Source: Anisodus tanguticus (Eukaryota; Streptophyta; Magnoliopsida; Solanales; Solanaceae). Taken from it: a DNA stretch of 64,000 nt. The stretch is from NCBI GenBank assembly GCA_034509755.1, contig CM067541.1, forward strand, positions 57,485,556 to 57,549,555. Direction: 5' to 3'. The notes under the pieces were generated by a model. That model saw only the letters and a list, made by a program, of their open reading frames with translations, did no database searches and was not told where the DNA came from. The position numbers were made by a program, and so were the translations under genes. This document shows, piece after piece, positions 40,960 to 53,570 of this stretch (its first letter is position 1; every line of letters starts with the position of its first letter).

Positions 40960-41290
40960 CTCCCCCGCACGTCCAGACCTTGTTAACTGGAGCGTGAATA
41001 ATATAATTTGGAGGCCCAACATCGGTGAACAAAGAATTGAAATGGGTCTGCTCGTAGGCTGGTCGGGTGAGGGGCTGGGGGGTGCCGTTGGGCGGGGTTG
41101 CAGGCACAGCGGGGACCCGAGTGGGCTGAGCAGTAACGTCCCCCATTGGCTGGGCAGCAACGTCCCCCACTGCCCCGTCTACGCCCCCACTGGCTGAGCA
41201 ACAACGTCCCCCACTACCCTGTCGACGCCCCCCATTGCCACGTCCGTCGTCTCATCTCCATTACCCCCGATGGTTCCGGCAACACCCCCT
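40960..41290 (-). other. proline-rich remnant before the 3' LTR of the short-LTR Copia
   Basis: The minus strand has small repeats encoding MGDVTAQP-like units (the DNA unit CAACGTCCCCCACTG recurs about five times between 41125 and 41230). RT and RNase H should be here and are missing. Confidence 0.6.
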
Positions 41291-41294
41291 TCGT

Positions 41295-42368
41295 CTACAA
41301 CCGACTCCAAATCACCCAAAAATCCACATCTACGCCTACATTTTCCGTAGCATTATGCGATGACGAACTATCATTTTCGGGTTCAAATGGGAACTCATTC
41401 TCATGGAATTTAACATCACGTGACACAGATATATCCCTATTATCCAGATCATACAACTTCCACCCCTTTTTCCCATTCGGATAGCCAATAAACACACATT
41501 TTTACTATGCAGAGCAAATTTATTTTCTTTTGCCTTTTGATTGTGAGCAAAGCACAAACACCCAAAAACTCTTAGTTCAGCAAAGGTAGGTGGTATGCCA
41601 AAAAGAACTTCATACGGAGTCTATTGTCAAGCAAGAACGAGGGTGTTCGGTTAATTAAGTACATAACTGCAAGCACACATTCCCCCAAAAAGTAATTGGT
41701 AAATTAGCCTGAAACATCAATGCTTGACCCACATTTAGTATATGTTGATGTTTCCTTTTCACCCGTCCATTTTGTTGAGGGGTACCTACACATGATGTTT
41801 GAAAGAGAATTTCATTTGTATTGAAATAGTCTAACATGGATTTAAATTCTGTTCCATTATCACTCCGCACAATTTTAATTGTTGTATCAAATTGGCGCTT
41901 AACTATTGCAATAAAAGAGCAAAAAGTTGTATAAACTTCAATCTTATTACGCAATAAATATACCCAAACTGCTCTTGAATAATCATCAACTAATGTCAAG
42001 AAGTAAATTGCATCACATGAAGAGAGTGTACCATTTGTCCCCCACAAATCACTATGTATTAACTCAAATATTCTACTAGCTTTATTCTCACTAACAGGAA
42101 AGTTATCAAGTGTTTTTTTTTTTGCTTGGGGGAAAATTACGCATGCTTTATTCAAATGTTTTCTGGCACTACTAGAGCTAATTGCAGGAACTAACTTGAT
42201 AATTTTTTTCAAAGGTTGACCCAACCGTCGAAGCCACAACTCAAATTCTGTCAAACCGGGATCTGACACTGCGTGCACTGTAGGAATCTCTCGGAAAAAG
42301 TAGAGTTTGTCCCGACGTTCACCTGCTCCAATCAGGTTCCCCGAATGTTGGTCTTGTATAGCACACAA
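41295..42368 (-). pseudogene. short-LTR Copia: integrase
   Basis: The frame at 41655-42368 has IFELIHSDLWG and FLTLVDDYSRAVWVYLLRNK (first Asp), KIVRSDNGTEFKS (second Asp) and GTPQQNGRVKRKHQ, where the usual catalytic Glu after NG.V is replaced by Lys. The integrase C-terminal part MFIGYPNGKKGWKLYDL and DISVSRDVKFHENEFPF lies at 41295-41495 in another frame. Sequence then passes to a proline/alanine-rich remnant without RT. Confidence 0.88.
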
Positions 42369-42380
42369 AGAATTAGTGAA

Positions 42381-42788
42381 TCAGACATTACAATTATAAT
42401 CATCAATCAATTGTGGCACCGATATTAAAGTACAGTTAAGTTTGGGAACAAATAAAATATTTTCAAGAGTCAAATCCCTTGAAAGAACCACACAACCCGT
42501 CATCGTCGCAATGGCATGTTCGGCATCAGGAAGGCCTACCGGCCACTTAGAAATCCGTTGTGCATTAATAAGACACGACAGACTCCCCGTTACGTGATGT
42601 GATGCCCCTGTATCAATAATCCAAGGTATACTAGGAGACTTACCCATCATCCGATTATTTGATTGCCCCTTAGTATTTATCAAATTCAAAAGAATTTGAA
42701 CCTGATCCTGGTTCAAATCAGCCAAGGCCGAATATCCGGCACTAGTCGATGCGCCAAGTGGTTTGGTACTGGCAATATTATCCGACAT
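42381..42788 (-). pseudogene. short-LTR Copia: gag remnant and protease
   Basis: The 135-codon frame starts MSDNIASTKPLGAS, retains only a short gag tail (ADLNQDQVQILLNLI) and goes into the protease PWIIDTGASHHVTG with an intact DTG. It ends LISVPQLIDDYNCNV, the usual C-terminal protease region. Most of gag, including the zinc knuckle, has been deleted. Confidence 0.85.
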
Positions 42789-42929
42789 GGTAACATCGAC
42801 AAGCTAGGGATGTCAGATGTCGAAGAGGTTGCCGGAAAGAAAAAATAAATTGTCGTCGGCTGCCGAAAAAGCAGTTCTGATGGCGGCCGAAAAAGAATAA
42901 AAAAAAACTTAGGGTTTGCTAGTCGGCTA

Positions 42930-42941
42930 GCTCTGATACCA
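42930..42941 (-). other. primer-binding site, initiator tRNA-Met
   Basis: TGGTATCAGAGC on the minus strand, a perfect match to the usual site, lies directly after the 5' LTR. Confidence 0.92.
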
Positions 42942-43061
42942 TGTAAAGAATGGATATTGGGCCTAACTCAATCCCAAAAGCTAGCTTGTAGGGTGAGGAT
43001 TGTCCAAGTTCATATAAGAAGTCTGTGTTTCCATTCCATATCCGATGTGAGACTCTTAACA
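42942..43061 (-). repeat. 5' LTR of the short-LTR Copia
   Basis: Minus-strand TGTTAAGAGTCTCACATCGG to TTCTTTACA. 120 bp. Confidence 0.9.
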
Positions 43062-43066
43062 TGATA

Positions 43067-44885
43067 GAAAGTGATCATCATGATTTCAATTTTCCGATTT
43101 CAATTTTCCATTAAAATTTGAATTTAAGAAATACTTTGACCAATCTTGAACTTAGATCTAATCAAATACTGTAGTTGATCAGATGTGGACAGAATTCACT
43201 ATATTTTACATTCAACTTTGCCAAAAGTCCTACTTGCAAGCTATGAAGTGTAGTATCTTTGTTGATCCCTTCACACTATTTTCTCCACAACTTTATTATA
43301 ATCAAACAAAGATGACTTAACTTGCTAATTTAAACAAACAAGACGTTGTATAAAAATGAAATACGAGTGATCGCATCTACTCCCTCTCAAATAGGAATGA
43401 TACATTGATATATAAAATAACGAAATTACGATTTTGTGAACCACTTCGATCATTCTATAGAGTTTATTCTAATATAGGTGTATTTGGTATGACGGGAAAT
43501 ATTTTTCAAGAAATAAGTGGGCGTTGGACATAAGAATTGTGAAAATTTTGAAAAATCTAGTAATATTTGTTTTCAAGTTGAAAATGGTATATGAAAATTA
43601 GAGCTGTCTTTGAACATGAATATAAATTAGAGTTATTTTTTATTTTTTTGGAGTGAAAATTGTAAAAGCGGCTTTTTGGAGTTTATCAAATTCTGAATTT
43701 TAACTTCAAGTAGAATTCTAAAAAATTATAGTAATTTTATGTCCAAACTGTTTTCCGGAATAATATTCCGAAAAAATTGAAAACTATTCATGGCCAACGG
43801 GACTAAATAATATTCTAGTATTTGGTTGCGAGAAAAATATTTTTTAGGAAAAATATTCTTCACCAAAAGGGGAGCAATGATTTCCTCACTTTTGGCCGGA
43901 AGTCACTTTCCTTCACAATTATTTCAACGTTTTACTTTGTATCATTGTTTTAATCAATTTTTTTATATAAAAACACTATCCGGAGTAGCTAATACTATTA
44001 TCAACTTTAATAAATGTTTTTTTCAGGAAAATATTTTTCACTTACCTATCAAATATCGTAATAAAATATTTTTAAAACATAAGTCATGGTTTTGAAAAAT
44101 AACTTCCGTCATGTCCAACACACTGAAAATGAAAAACCACATGTTCAACGAAGTGCTTCAAGAAAATAAGAATATATAATGACAGCATTATTGGTTTAGC
44201 ATATATCCTCATGTTTTTCTTAGGCCAATTATTTGATAATCCACTCCACTATAATACTCTTTGAATATTCTAAAAATAAAGGAATGTACAGTAAGGATGA
44301 AGTGTATTTGCCAAAAGAGGACACATCTAAATGTGACAATTTCTTTCCTGATTATATTGATCAATTGAATATAAAAAACATCAATTGAATCAGTCAACTA
44401 AGAAACCGACTAAACTGGCACCATTTGACCATTATATTGCCTTTTTCTATTCATCTAGGGTCCTATAATTTGTTAATAACCCCTCATAGTAGGAATGCGT
44501 ATCAGATGGTTTGGTACGAATTTGAAAGTTAATCAGTTAAACTTATCAATTATTGGTTTGTAGACATGTTAAACTTTTAAACAATCGTTAAAATATCGGT
44601 TAATGAGTTATTCATTAATCAGTTGTTGATCGTTATCAGTTCGATTATCGATTTAACTGTTAAGATTTCACACGAAATAAATTATCAAAACATGTCACTG
44701 CAACAAGCCAAACACCAAATGCATAAGGAAAATAAGAAACATTCTTCAGATAGGATATGATTTACGGCCTTAGGTACAGTCTACCAAATGAAGCATATGA
44801 TGTCAACTTTGGAGAAAGCATCTATGATCATTGTGTTTACTACTGCACCAGATAAGAATATCGCCAAAGCATGAAGCAACATTCA
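43067..44885. other. AT-rich intergenic DNA with degenerate small repeats
   Basis: No gene seen. Stretches such as GGAAAATATTTTTCACTTACC (43-44 kb, partly inverted) look like remains of MITE-like elements, but termini could not be fixed. Confidence 0.4.
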
Positions 44886-45690
44886 AATACAACAATAACA
44901 TATCCAGTGAAATTCCACAACGTGGGGTCTGGGGAGGGTAGATTGTACGCATATCTTACCTCTACCTTGGTAAGTAGAGCGGTTGTTTCCGAAAGACCCT
45001 CGGATCAAGACAAAGCACAAGCAAAGCATGATAAACGGTCATACCCGGACAAGAAGTTTAAAGCAGTATAAAAATGATGATAACAAGAGCGAATAAGCCA
45101 TGATAGCGCATTCGGAAAAAAAAAACAAGAAGCAGCAACTAACGTAGGTAAATAAGATAAACAAAGTACACTAAAGAACACATAGCAGCATAAATCAAAC
45201 GATAGGGGACTATAAAGTAATATTGCGCCTACTAGTATGATATGTTAAGCAGACCTACAATAATAGCACTACACTACCAGTTTGTAAGCGTAAGTAGGAC
45301 TACGCTCAACTACCTACTACCCTTCTATCCTAATATGTGTCATCCACAACCCCCTATATAAGGTCATGTCCTCAGTAAGTTGCACTTGCGTCATATCCTA
45401 TCTAATCACCTCTCCACAATACTTCTTTAGCCAACCTCTACCCCTCTTGAACTCGTCCATAACCAACCTCTCACACCTCCGGACTAGGGAATTTGTGTTT
45501 CTCCTCTACACATGCCCAAATCATCTCAACCTCGCTTCCCGCATCTTATCTTCTACTGAGGCCACTCCCACTTTGTCTCGGATATCATCATTTCTAATCA
45601 TATCCCTCCTTGTATGCCCACACATCCATCTCATCATCCTCATCTCCACAACTTTCATCTTTTGGATGTGTGAAGTCTTGACTGGCAGGA
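44886..45690 (-). mobile_element. RTE-clade LINE (SolRTE-like), 3' fragment
   Basis: Reverse complement of the tail seen at 30100-30728: TTG-repeat end at 44886, then the GGGGAGGGTAGA stretch, then the end of ORF2 with the WMCGH-type region antisense to 45600-45640. Coding frames are broken. It is truncated at 45690. Confidence 0.85.
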
Positions 45691-45769
45691 AAAAAAATTA
45701 TGAGTTAAAAGTCGAAACCTTGTCCATTCTCTAAGAGTGGAGCCTTGCGTCATAGATAGTGTTACACCC

Positions 45770-47559
45770 CGTATTTTCGCACTCGTATGTGTCATAAGTA
45801 AAGTAACGTAAAGTTCAGTGAGGATAATATTACATATTTGGATAAAAATAAGTTTAAACAAGTGTTATGAAAGTGTCGTAAGAGTTCAGGGTCAAACAAA
45901 TCAAAGAAAATTAAGTTCATCGAAATTCCGGGAAGGACATGCCAAATTTCAAATAAGATTTTTGGCCCAACTTAGCAGGGGATATCTGACGTTATATGAG
46001 TATTTATGGGTTGAATAACCTATCTAAGTTTAAGTTCGATATTCGTATTTCTATCCAAGAGCGCAAACTGCCATGGGAGCAGTGTGCTAAGTAGGTGGCT
46101 TTAAACTTGCCCTTGTATATATACATAGCTTGGACGATTTCCCTTTCATTTTTATTCATCTAAAAGACCAGTAAACCCTAGGAGAATCTCTCAAACCTTC
46201 TCCCATGACTCACAAACACCCCTAATAGCAAATCAAACAACCTCAACATGGAAAACAACATGACAACTTCGAAATTATGATTTATTCGTTATTTCACTTC
46301 TCGGAGGAAGACTTTGCCTTGAAGTAACTTGGAGTTTGGAGTGATTCTGATAATCTAAGGTATAATTTAACTTCCTTTTGATATTTTTGAACTTCTACAA
46401 GTATAAATCCTAAGAATTGGTTGAAATCCTCATAGAATAAGTTCTTGTAATTCTTTAAGAAACTCCTATGAATATAGCTTAATTGTTGGACTGTTTTGTA
46501 TGGTTTCGGTGTGTTGTTTGGAGATGCGAGGATATGTATTGGATCGTATTGACAATGAGGGGTAGGAAAGTAGAATTTGGTAGCGGGTTGCGGGAAGATT
46601 GAGCTACAAAAGAGCCTATGAACTCATGTTCACAAATTGCTCGCTTAACTGTCTAAATGAAGATTTTTTAAAGCTATGACCTTGGTATTGATATTGAATG
46701 GTTCGTATTATGTAGGAAATCATTCGTAAGGCATTGGAGGGCTCAGAAACGTATATAGCTCCATCAACAAGGTATGTATGGCTTTCTCTTCCCCGTTAAA
46801 AATGTGTCGATGGTATACCAAAATGATCAAACTGTTTCTTCTCATAAATAGCATGTACTGAAGAATATTCTCGTGTCATTAACCTTCTAATATATTGCTC
46901 AAAAAATGATGAACCCCCAACTGATACATCATTTCCGATATCGTTGTGTTGATCATGTTTCCTGAGAGATAAGCCAACTTATGCTTCATGTCTAGTTCAT
47001 AACAAGAGTTCATAACAAGATGTTTCATGTTATTCTTATTTCATTGGTCTATTAATGGAAGAATGATGAACGTAGCGACAATAACGATAGTAGGAGGGTA
47101 ACGACGATAAGTCACTCCGACTCTTTCTATGGTGTCTCTTTTGAGCTCGGTCTTGCATTGCACTTATATACATATGTATTTATTTTCATTACTTCACAGT
47201 GCTATAGTCGGCCGGGCAGGCACGTGGATGTAAACCTAGATGTATTTCTTTTATTACTGCACCATGTCAGATACGATCGGGCTTGCACATAGTTGTGCAT
47301 ACCACTGATCAGTTGGACATAGATTATGATGATATGACGATGAGCTCACCCCACTGAGGGATTTATTATTATTATTATTATATATATATATACCTCCACA
47401 AAGAGGTGTGATTTTATGAGCATGCATTTGCATTCATATTCTAGTTATGGTTGCCCGCATGGGTTTTGTTCAGAGTTTCAAGTTGTCTCTATATCTCATC
47501 TTTTGTTATTTACATTTATTATGCTTACACTTACCGCCCTACATATTCAGTACATAATT
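45770..47559 (+). repeat. 5' LTR of the Tekay-like element, 3'-truncated
   Basis: Aligns with 48462-50234 of the 3' LTR up to CAGTACATAATT, then switches to an inverted piece of LTR. The last ~550 bp of the LTR and the primer site are missing. Confidence 0.88.
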
Positions 47560-47729
47560 CGGCATGTCCTTCATCGAGTTTCGACGAACTTAATTTTCTT
47601 TGATTTATTTGACCCTGAACTCTTACGAAACTTTCATAACACATGTTTAAACTTATTTTTATTCAAATATGGGATCTTAGCCTTACCAATCTTTACGTTA
47701 CTTTACTTACGACGCATACGAGTGCGAAA
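47557..47729 (-). repeat. inverted fragment of the LTR head
   Basis: The reverse complement of this segment matches 45785-45948 (and the start of the 3' LTR), from TTTCGCACTCGTATG to GGACATGCC. It sits between the truncated 5' LTR and the integrase remnant. Confidence 0.88.
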
Positions 47730-48228
47730 GGGCAAGCTTAGCCCTATGTATGTCGGGTCGTATCGGATTGTGCAGAGAATTGGCTAGGTAGCCTACAAAC
47801 TAGACTTGCCACAAGAACTAGACGTGATCCATCCGGTATTCCATGTTTCCATGCTTCATAAATACTTAGGCGATCCTTCTTTCATCACCCCTATTGAGGA
47901 TATTCAGGTTACTAAGGACTTGTCATACGAAGAAGTTCATGTTGCTATTTTAGATCACCAAGTATGTAAGCTACATACTAAAGAGGTAGCCTCGGTGAAA
48001 GTAGTTTGGAGGAATAATAACGTAGAGGAAATGACATGGGAGGCCAAGGAGGACATGAAGTCCAAATACCCTCATTTGTTTCAGTCTTCAGGTTTATATC
48101 GACACTCGTGCGATATGATTCTTTTACTACTATTCTACCTATCGAACTTAATCCATACATCCTTTTTAGGTGATATTGTTGAGACAAATATGGCAGGTGC
48201 ATCCCATATTTCAGCAAATGACAGTTGA
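47730..48228 (+). pseudogene. Tekay-like integrase C terminus with chromodomain-like end
   Basis: The frame reads GKLSPMYVGSYRIVQRIG, a stop, then VIHPVFHVSMLHKYLGDPSF, YEEVHVAILDHQVCKLHTKE and VASVKVVWRNNNVEEMTWEA, ending KSKYPHLF. These are the GPY/F module and chromodomain-like tail of Tekay-type integrases. The catalytic core is absent. Confidence 0.9.
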
Positions 48229-48461
48229 GGTGAGTTATGGCTAACCCTTTTTTATTATTACATAAATAGACGGTCGTGTAGGGCCAATATGATGTTGTTA
48301 TGTTATTCTATCGCCCTGTGTAGCATCGGACATGTGTTTGGGCAGTTTGACAGGTTTGGATAGTGTTGTTTACAGAGAAAACTCTGTCAAAAAAAATTAG
48401 AAATCTTAAGAGTTAGAATATTTCCTAACATTCGAGGACGAATGTTCTTAAGTGGGAAGGA

Positions 48462-50790
48462 TGTTACACCCCGTATTTTTGCACTTGTATGCATCGTAAG
48501 TAAAGTAAAGTAAAGTTCAGTGAGGATAAGATCCCATATTTGGATAAAATAAGTTTAAACATGTGTTATAAAAGTTTCGTAAGAGTTCGTGGTCAAACAA
48601 ATAAAAGAGTATTAAGTTCATCGAAACTCGGGGAAGGGCATGCCGAATTTCAAACAAGATTTTTGGCCCAACTTAGCAAGGGTATATCTGATGTTATATA
48701 AGTATTTATGGGGTGAATAACCTACCTAAGTTTAAGTTTATGGAGTCTTCTTTCCACTCAACAAACCGTTTATCAATATAATATCGGAGTAGAGAGATAT
48801 TCGCATTTCCGTCCAAGGGCGCAAACTGCCGCGGGAGCAGTGTACTAAGTTGGTGGCTTTAAACTTGCCCTTGTATATATACATAGCTTGGACGATTTCT
48901 CCTTCATTTTTCTTCATCTAAAAGACCAGTAAACCCTAGGAGAATCTCTCAAATCTTCTCCCATCAATCACAAACACCCCTAATAGCAAATCAAACAACC
49001 TAAATATGAAAAACAACATGACAACTTCGAAATTGTGATTTCTTCGCTATTTCACTTCTCGGAGGAAGACTTTGCCTTGAAGTAACTTGGAGTTTGGAGT
49101 AATTCTGATCATATAATGTATAATTTAACTTTCTTTTGATATCTTTGAACTTCTACAGTATAAATCCTAAGAATTGGTTGAAAACCCCATAGAATAAGTT
49201 CTTGTAATTCTTTAAGAAACTCCTATGAATATAACTTAATTGTTGGACTATGTTGTATAGTTTTGGTGTGTTGTTTGGAGCTGTGAGGATATGGATGGGG
49301 TCGTATTGATGAGGAGGGGTAGGAAAGTAGAATTTGGTAGCGGGTTGCGGGGAAATTGAGCTACAAAAGAGCCTATGAACTCATTCTCGCAAGTTGTTCG
49401 CTTAAATGTCTAAATGAATATTTCTATAAGCTATTACCTTGGTTTTGATCTTGAATGGTTCGTATTATGTAGGAAATCATTCATAAGGCGTTCGAGGGCT
49501 CGAGAAACGTATATAGCTCCATCAACAAGGTATGTATGGCTTTCTCTTTCCCGTTAAAAATGTGTCGATTGTACACCAAAATGATCAAGCTGGTTTCTTC
49601 TCATAAATAACCCGTATTGAAGAATATTCCCGTGTCCTTAACCTTTTAATCTATTGCTCAAAAAAATGATGAACCCCCGATTGATACATTCTTTCCGATA
49701 TCGTTGTGTTGATCATGTTTTCTGAGAGATAAGCCAACTTATGCTTCATGTCTAGTTCATAACAAGATGTTTCATGTTATTCTTATTTCATTGGTCTATT
49801 AATGGAAGAATGATGAACGTAGCGACAATAACGACAGTAGGAGGGTAACGGCGATAAGTCACTCCGACTTTTTCTATGGTGTCTCTTTTGAGCTCGGTCT
49901 TGCATTGCACTTATATACATATGTATTTATTTTCATTACTGCACCGCGCTATAGTCGGCCGGGCAGGCACGTAGATGTAAACCTAGATGTATTTCTTTTA
50001 TTACTGCACCATGTCAGATACGACCGGGCAGGCACATAGTTGTGCATACCATATATATATATATATATATATACCTCCACAAAGAGGTGTGATTTTATGA
50101 GCATGCATTTGCATTCATATTCTAGTTATGGTTGCCCGCATGGGTTTTGTTCAGAGTTTCAGGTTGTCTCTATATCTCATCTTTTGTTATTTACATTTAT
50201 TATGCTTACACTTACCGCCCTACATATTCAGTACATAATTCATACTGACACTTTTTTGTGTGATGTGTTCATGCTCACAGGTGCTGATAGATAGGCTGGC
50301 GCGCCTCCTCAGTAGGACCCTGTGATTAGCGGTCGAGTGTCGCACTCCATTTCTTTGGAGTTACCGGTGTTGAGTCCATATGTACTACTGCATATGTACA
50401 TGTATAGTTTTGGGAGTATGTCGGTGCCTTGTCCCGACCTGTTGATATTGTGTTACTCTTTTAGAGGCTTGCAGATGAGTTGTCAGTGTATATATGTTTT
50501 GCTTGGCCTTGTCGGCCCCCCTGTATAGTTGTCATGACCGTGATGTGGCATTGTCGCCCCCTGTATAGTTGTCATGACCGTGATGTGGCCTTGTCGGCCT
50601 TAACTATATATATATATAGGTTGTTGTTGGGTTCTTTTGCGTGCAAGTTAATTCCTTTGCTTTGTACTGTGGTCATTTAGCGGCCTTGTCGGCCCGATGT
50701 TCATATCACGTGTCACCGTTGTCATGATTGATTTGCTCAGACATTCGGGTGTCGGGTGCCGGTCACACCCCTCAAGGTTGGGGTGTGACA
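48462..50790 (+). repeat. 3' LTR of the Tekay-like element, complete
   Basis: 2329 bp, TGTTACACC to GTGTGACA. It contains AT microsatellites (about 50049-50072) and a ~42-bp tandem repeat near its end (about 50519-50600, CTGTATAGTTGTCATGACCG twice). Confidence 0.92.
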
Positions 50791-50795
50791 GATGG

Positions 50796-52874
50796 TGTGT
50801 TCCAAAATGTACTTTCACATTAACTCTCGAAAAATTTGTATAAAAGACAATGAATGGTTAGTCGCCTCTAGTGAAAGACTAAGTTTCTGAAGTGAGAAAT
50901 CAAGTGAATTAGTGAATCCTAAGTCTAGTCAAGTGACTTTATATATGGAAGGGTATAATAGTAATTAAATAAATAATTATTGGGTTATCGGTTCATCCGT
51001 TTACAAAAGTGGTCAAATCGAGACCCGAATCGATACCCCAATAACCATAAGACACCACCTGATATATGAATTAATAACCCATTAACCCGAATCATTAACT
51101 AAATAACTCAATAATCGTTTCGATTTATTGGTTTAACAGTTAGTTTCCACAATCCTACCTCATAGTCACAAACTCTATTTCAAATTCTACTTCCATAGTT
51201 CTTTGTAACGAGTTTAACTTCAATATATTGATGCCATAATTTTTTATATACTATCAGCTCATTTAGTTATAAATAATTAATCACAACAAGCTGAATTAAT
51301 TACCTTGTCCGTGTTAATTTGTTTGAAATTATTTTCTTATTGTCTGTTATATATTGGCATTTCTATACATTCTTAATAAAAACTTTTATAGTCACATAAA
51401 TTATGTCATATTCAAAATCATAAGTTATATTCATACAATTTTTATAATATAATGCAAATTTTAATATTTTTTTTCTTCTTATACTTTATACTGAGTCAGA
51501 TTTGAAGCTTATTAAGTTTGAAATTCTAGCATTTTTAAACTATTGAATTCTAAATTAATAATAATTCATATACACTCAATGTATTTCTTAAGTCAAATAT
51601 AGAGTTTGAATCATCAAATTTGGACGAACTCGTAATCGAAATCCTAGCTCCGCTTCGATATTGAGTCAAACTCTTTCAAACATATTGAAATAAAGGAATA
51701 AGTAGAAAACAAAACAGATAACCTGCTACAATAAATTATATTATTCTTTAAGAAAATTATGTTATCCATTGTTATAATATAGATCTCGTAATTGGTCCAA
51801 ATGTAAAGACAAGTACTTCTTCATTTCATTTTAAGTGTTTTAATTTGATTTAACACGAAATTTAAGAAATAAAGGAAGATTGTTGAATCTTATGACCGTT
51901 AATTAAAAATTTGTGGGATTCTTTAAATCTTATAATTTTAAATTTGTCAAAGCTTATTAAATATAAAAATAAACACTTTTTTGAAATAAATAAATAAAAA
52001 TAAGATATTTAAATTAAGACGGATGAAATAATAATAAGTGGAGATACTTAAGTGGAAGGCGGCTATATATACAGTTGCTTTCGGATCTATTTGGTTGCCA
52101 ACCATTAGACCCCACTGAATCCTATTTGTTCGTATTTATCTCCTTTTTCCACCTCTTTATTTATTAAAGTTTTTGATATGTGGAATTTTAGTTCCTCCTT
52201 AGCCGCCGTGACTTTGTCTTTTTTTATTTCTCAATTCAATGTATGATATGAGTATTGAAGCTTAGATTAATTCGAATTCATGTTGTGAGGTTATTTTAAA
52301 AAAATATTTTTAATTAAAAAATTCATGTATAAAACTCGTATCATAATCCTCTAATTAAGACTGAAAGAACTTTATTCATCCCACTGTGATTTAATCGCCG
52401 TGACTTTGTGGTTCCGCAATAAGTTCGATAATTCAATTCTATTCGTTTTCTAGCAACGTGTCCCATCAGGGTGCCACATAGCTGAAAATAGAGTATCCAG
52501 GGGAAAGTGTTTTGCTGAATCATATTGATGTCGTCGCTTCGGAAACATCCAACAAAAAAATATTATTATAATATATGTAAGATCATAATTCCAAATATAC
52601 TTTTAATGTGTAGTAATAACTTTCTTCTTTTATTAATATACGTATAAGATAAAATATCACTTCATAACATGAAACGGAGTGAGTAAAAGAATTGATTGTA
52701 ATAGTCTCAGTGATTTGATCTTATATCACATTAATTAGGTTGTCCATGCATTTTCAAACCACGATTTCATAATTTGATTACACATTACGTTTGTATATGC
52801 ATTTTGGACATAATTTGAATTTCAACTTCTTGTCATGACTTGAAATCTCAAACCATCCAAAGGTGTGAGTTGTA
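50796..52874. other. AT-rich intergenic DNA
   Basis: No gene seen. Weak repeats of the GGTTATCGGTT kind around 50990-51140 resemble those near 44550-44650, so they may be parts of one older repeat. Confidence 0.45.
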
Positions 52875-53570
52875 ATTTCAAATAGGGCTGGCCAGTGGGC
52901 CGGGACGGCCCGACCCCGACCCGACCCGACCCCGTCCCGAGCCCGCCCCGACCCCGCTTTAAAAAAAAAAAAAAAAAAATTAACGGGGCGGGACTCGAAC
53001 TCGGGACGGGACGATGTCTCGTCCCGCCGTACCCGAGCCCGCCCTGTGCCCGCCCGACCCGTCCCCGTCCCCGCCCCCCGAGCCCGCCACGCCGACCCCC
53101 CGTCCTTTTCCCCCTTTGCAAAAATGGTCGTTGCACCAACGGCCATTTTACTGGCCAACCCCCATTTTAGGCCCCCCCTCCCCCCCCTACCCCTTAATAT
53201 TTATTTTTAACCCATAAAGTTATTATATTTACACTTTAACCCAATTTTTCAACTATAAATAACTCATTTCTCTTTATCTTTCTCACAAATCTTCCTACAA
53301 TCTCTCTAATTTCTCAAATATCTCTCTACATTGTTTGCTAAATATTCAATTTTATTAATTCATTTGGGAATTGGGAGTGAAGTTGGCAACTAGCTTGAGG
53401 ATCTTCCATCGAGCAAAGTTTCAATTTTCAACCTCTCGATTACACGTCGACGTTACGTCGACGTTTGGTACATTCGTTCCTTCATTAAATTATTATTGTC
53501 TCGTTTATTTTATATTTTTATTTAGCGCACTTAATTTTATTGTCTTTAATTATTTATTATCATAATTAAA

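Larger units (their letters stand above)
40840..43061 (-). mobile_element. short-LTR Copia deletion derivative, 2.2 kb
   Basis: Two 120-bp LTRs (42942-43061 and 40840-40959, minus orientation) start TGTTAAGAGTC and carry a TATA-like TTATATA. A perfect target duplication TGATA lies at 40835-40839 and 43062-43066. A perfect primer site and a GCGGGGGAG polypurine tract are present. Protease and integrase remain; reverse transcriptase and RNase H are absent, so it depends on another element for movement. Confidence 0.92.
45770..50790 (+). mobile_element. Tekay/Del-like gypsy chromovirus, internally deleted
   Basis: Two large related ends start TGTTACACCCCGTATTTT. The 3' one ends GGGGTGTGACA. Flanks GATAG (45765-45769) and GATGG (50791-50795) are a likely target duplication with one change. 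Inside only the integrase C terminus and chromodomain-like end survive. A purine tract AAGTGGGAAGGA precedes the 3' LTR. Large LTRs (2.3 kb) and the integrase tail fit the Tekay/Del group. Confidence 0.88.

Noticed and set aside
47416..47787. 123-codon frame in the Tekay-like element
   Set aside because: It crosses the LTR, the inverted LTR piece and the integrase start by chance.
52778..53217. Proline/arginine-rich frames on both strands
   Set aside because: They are translations of the GC-rich subterminal repeats of the hAT element. The same happens at 62674-63023.
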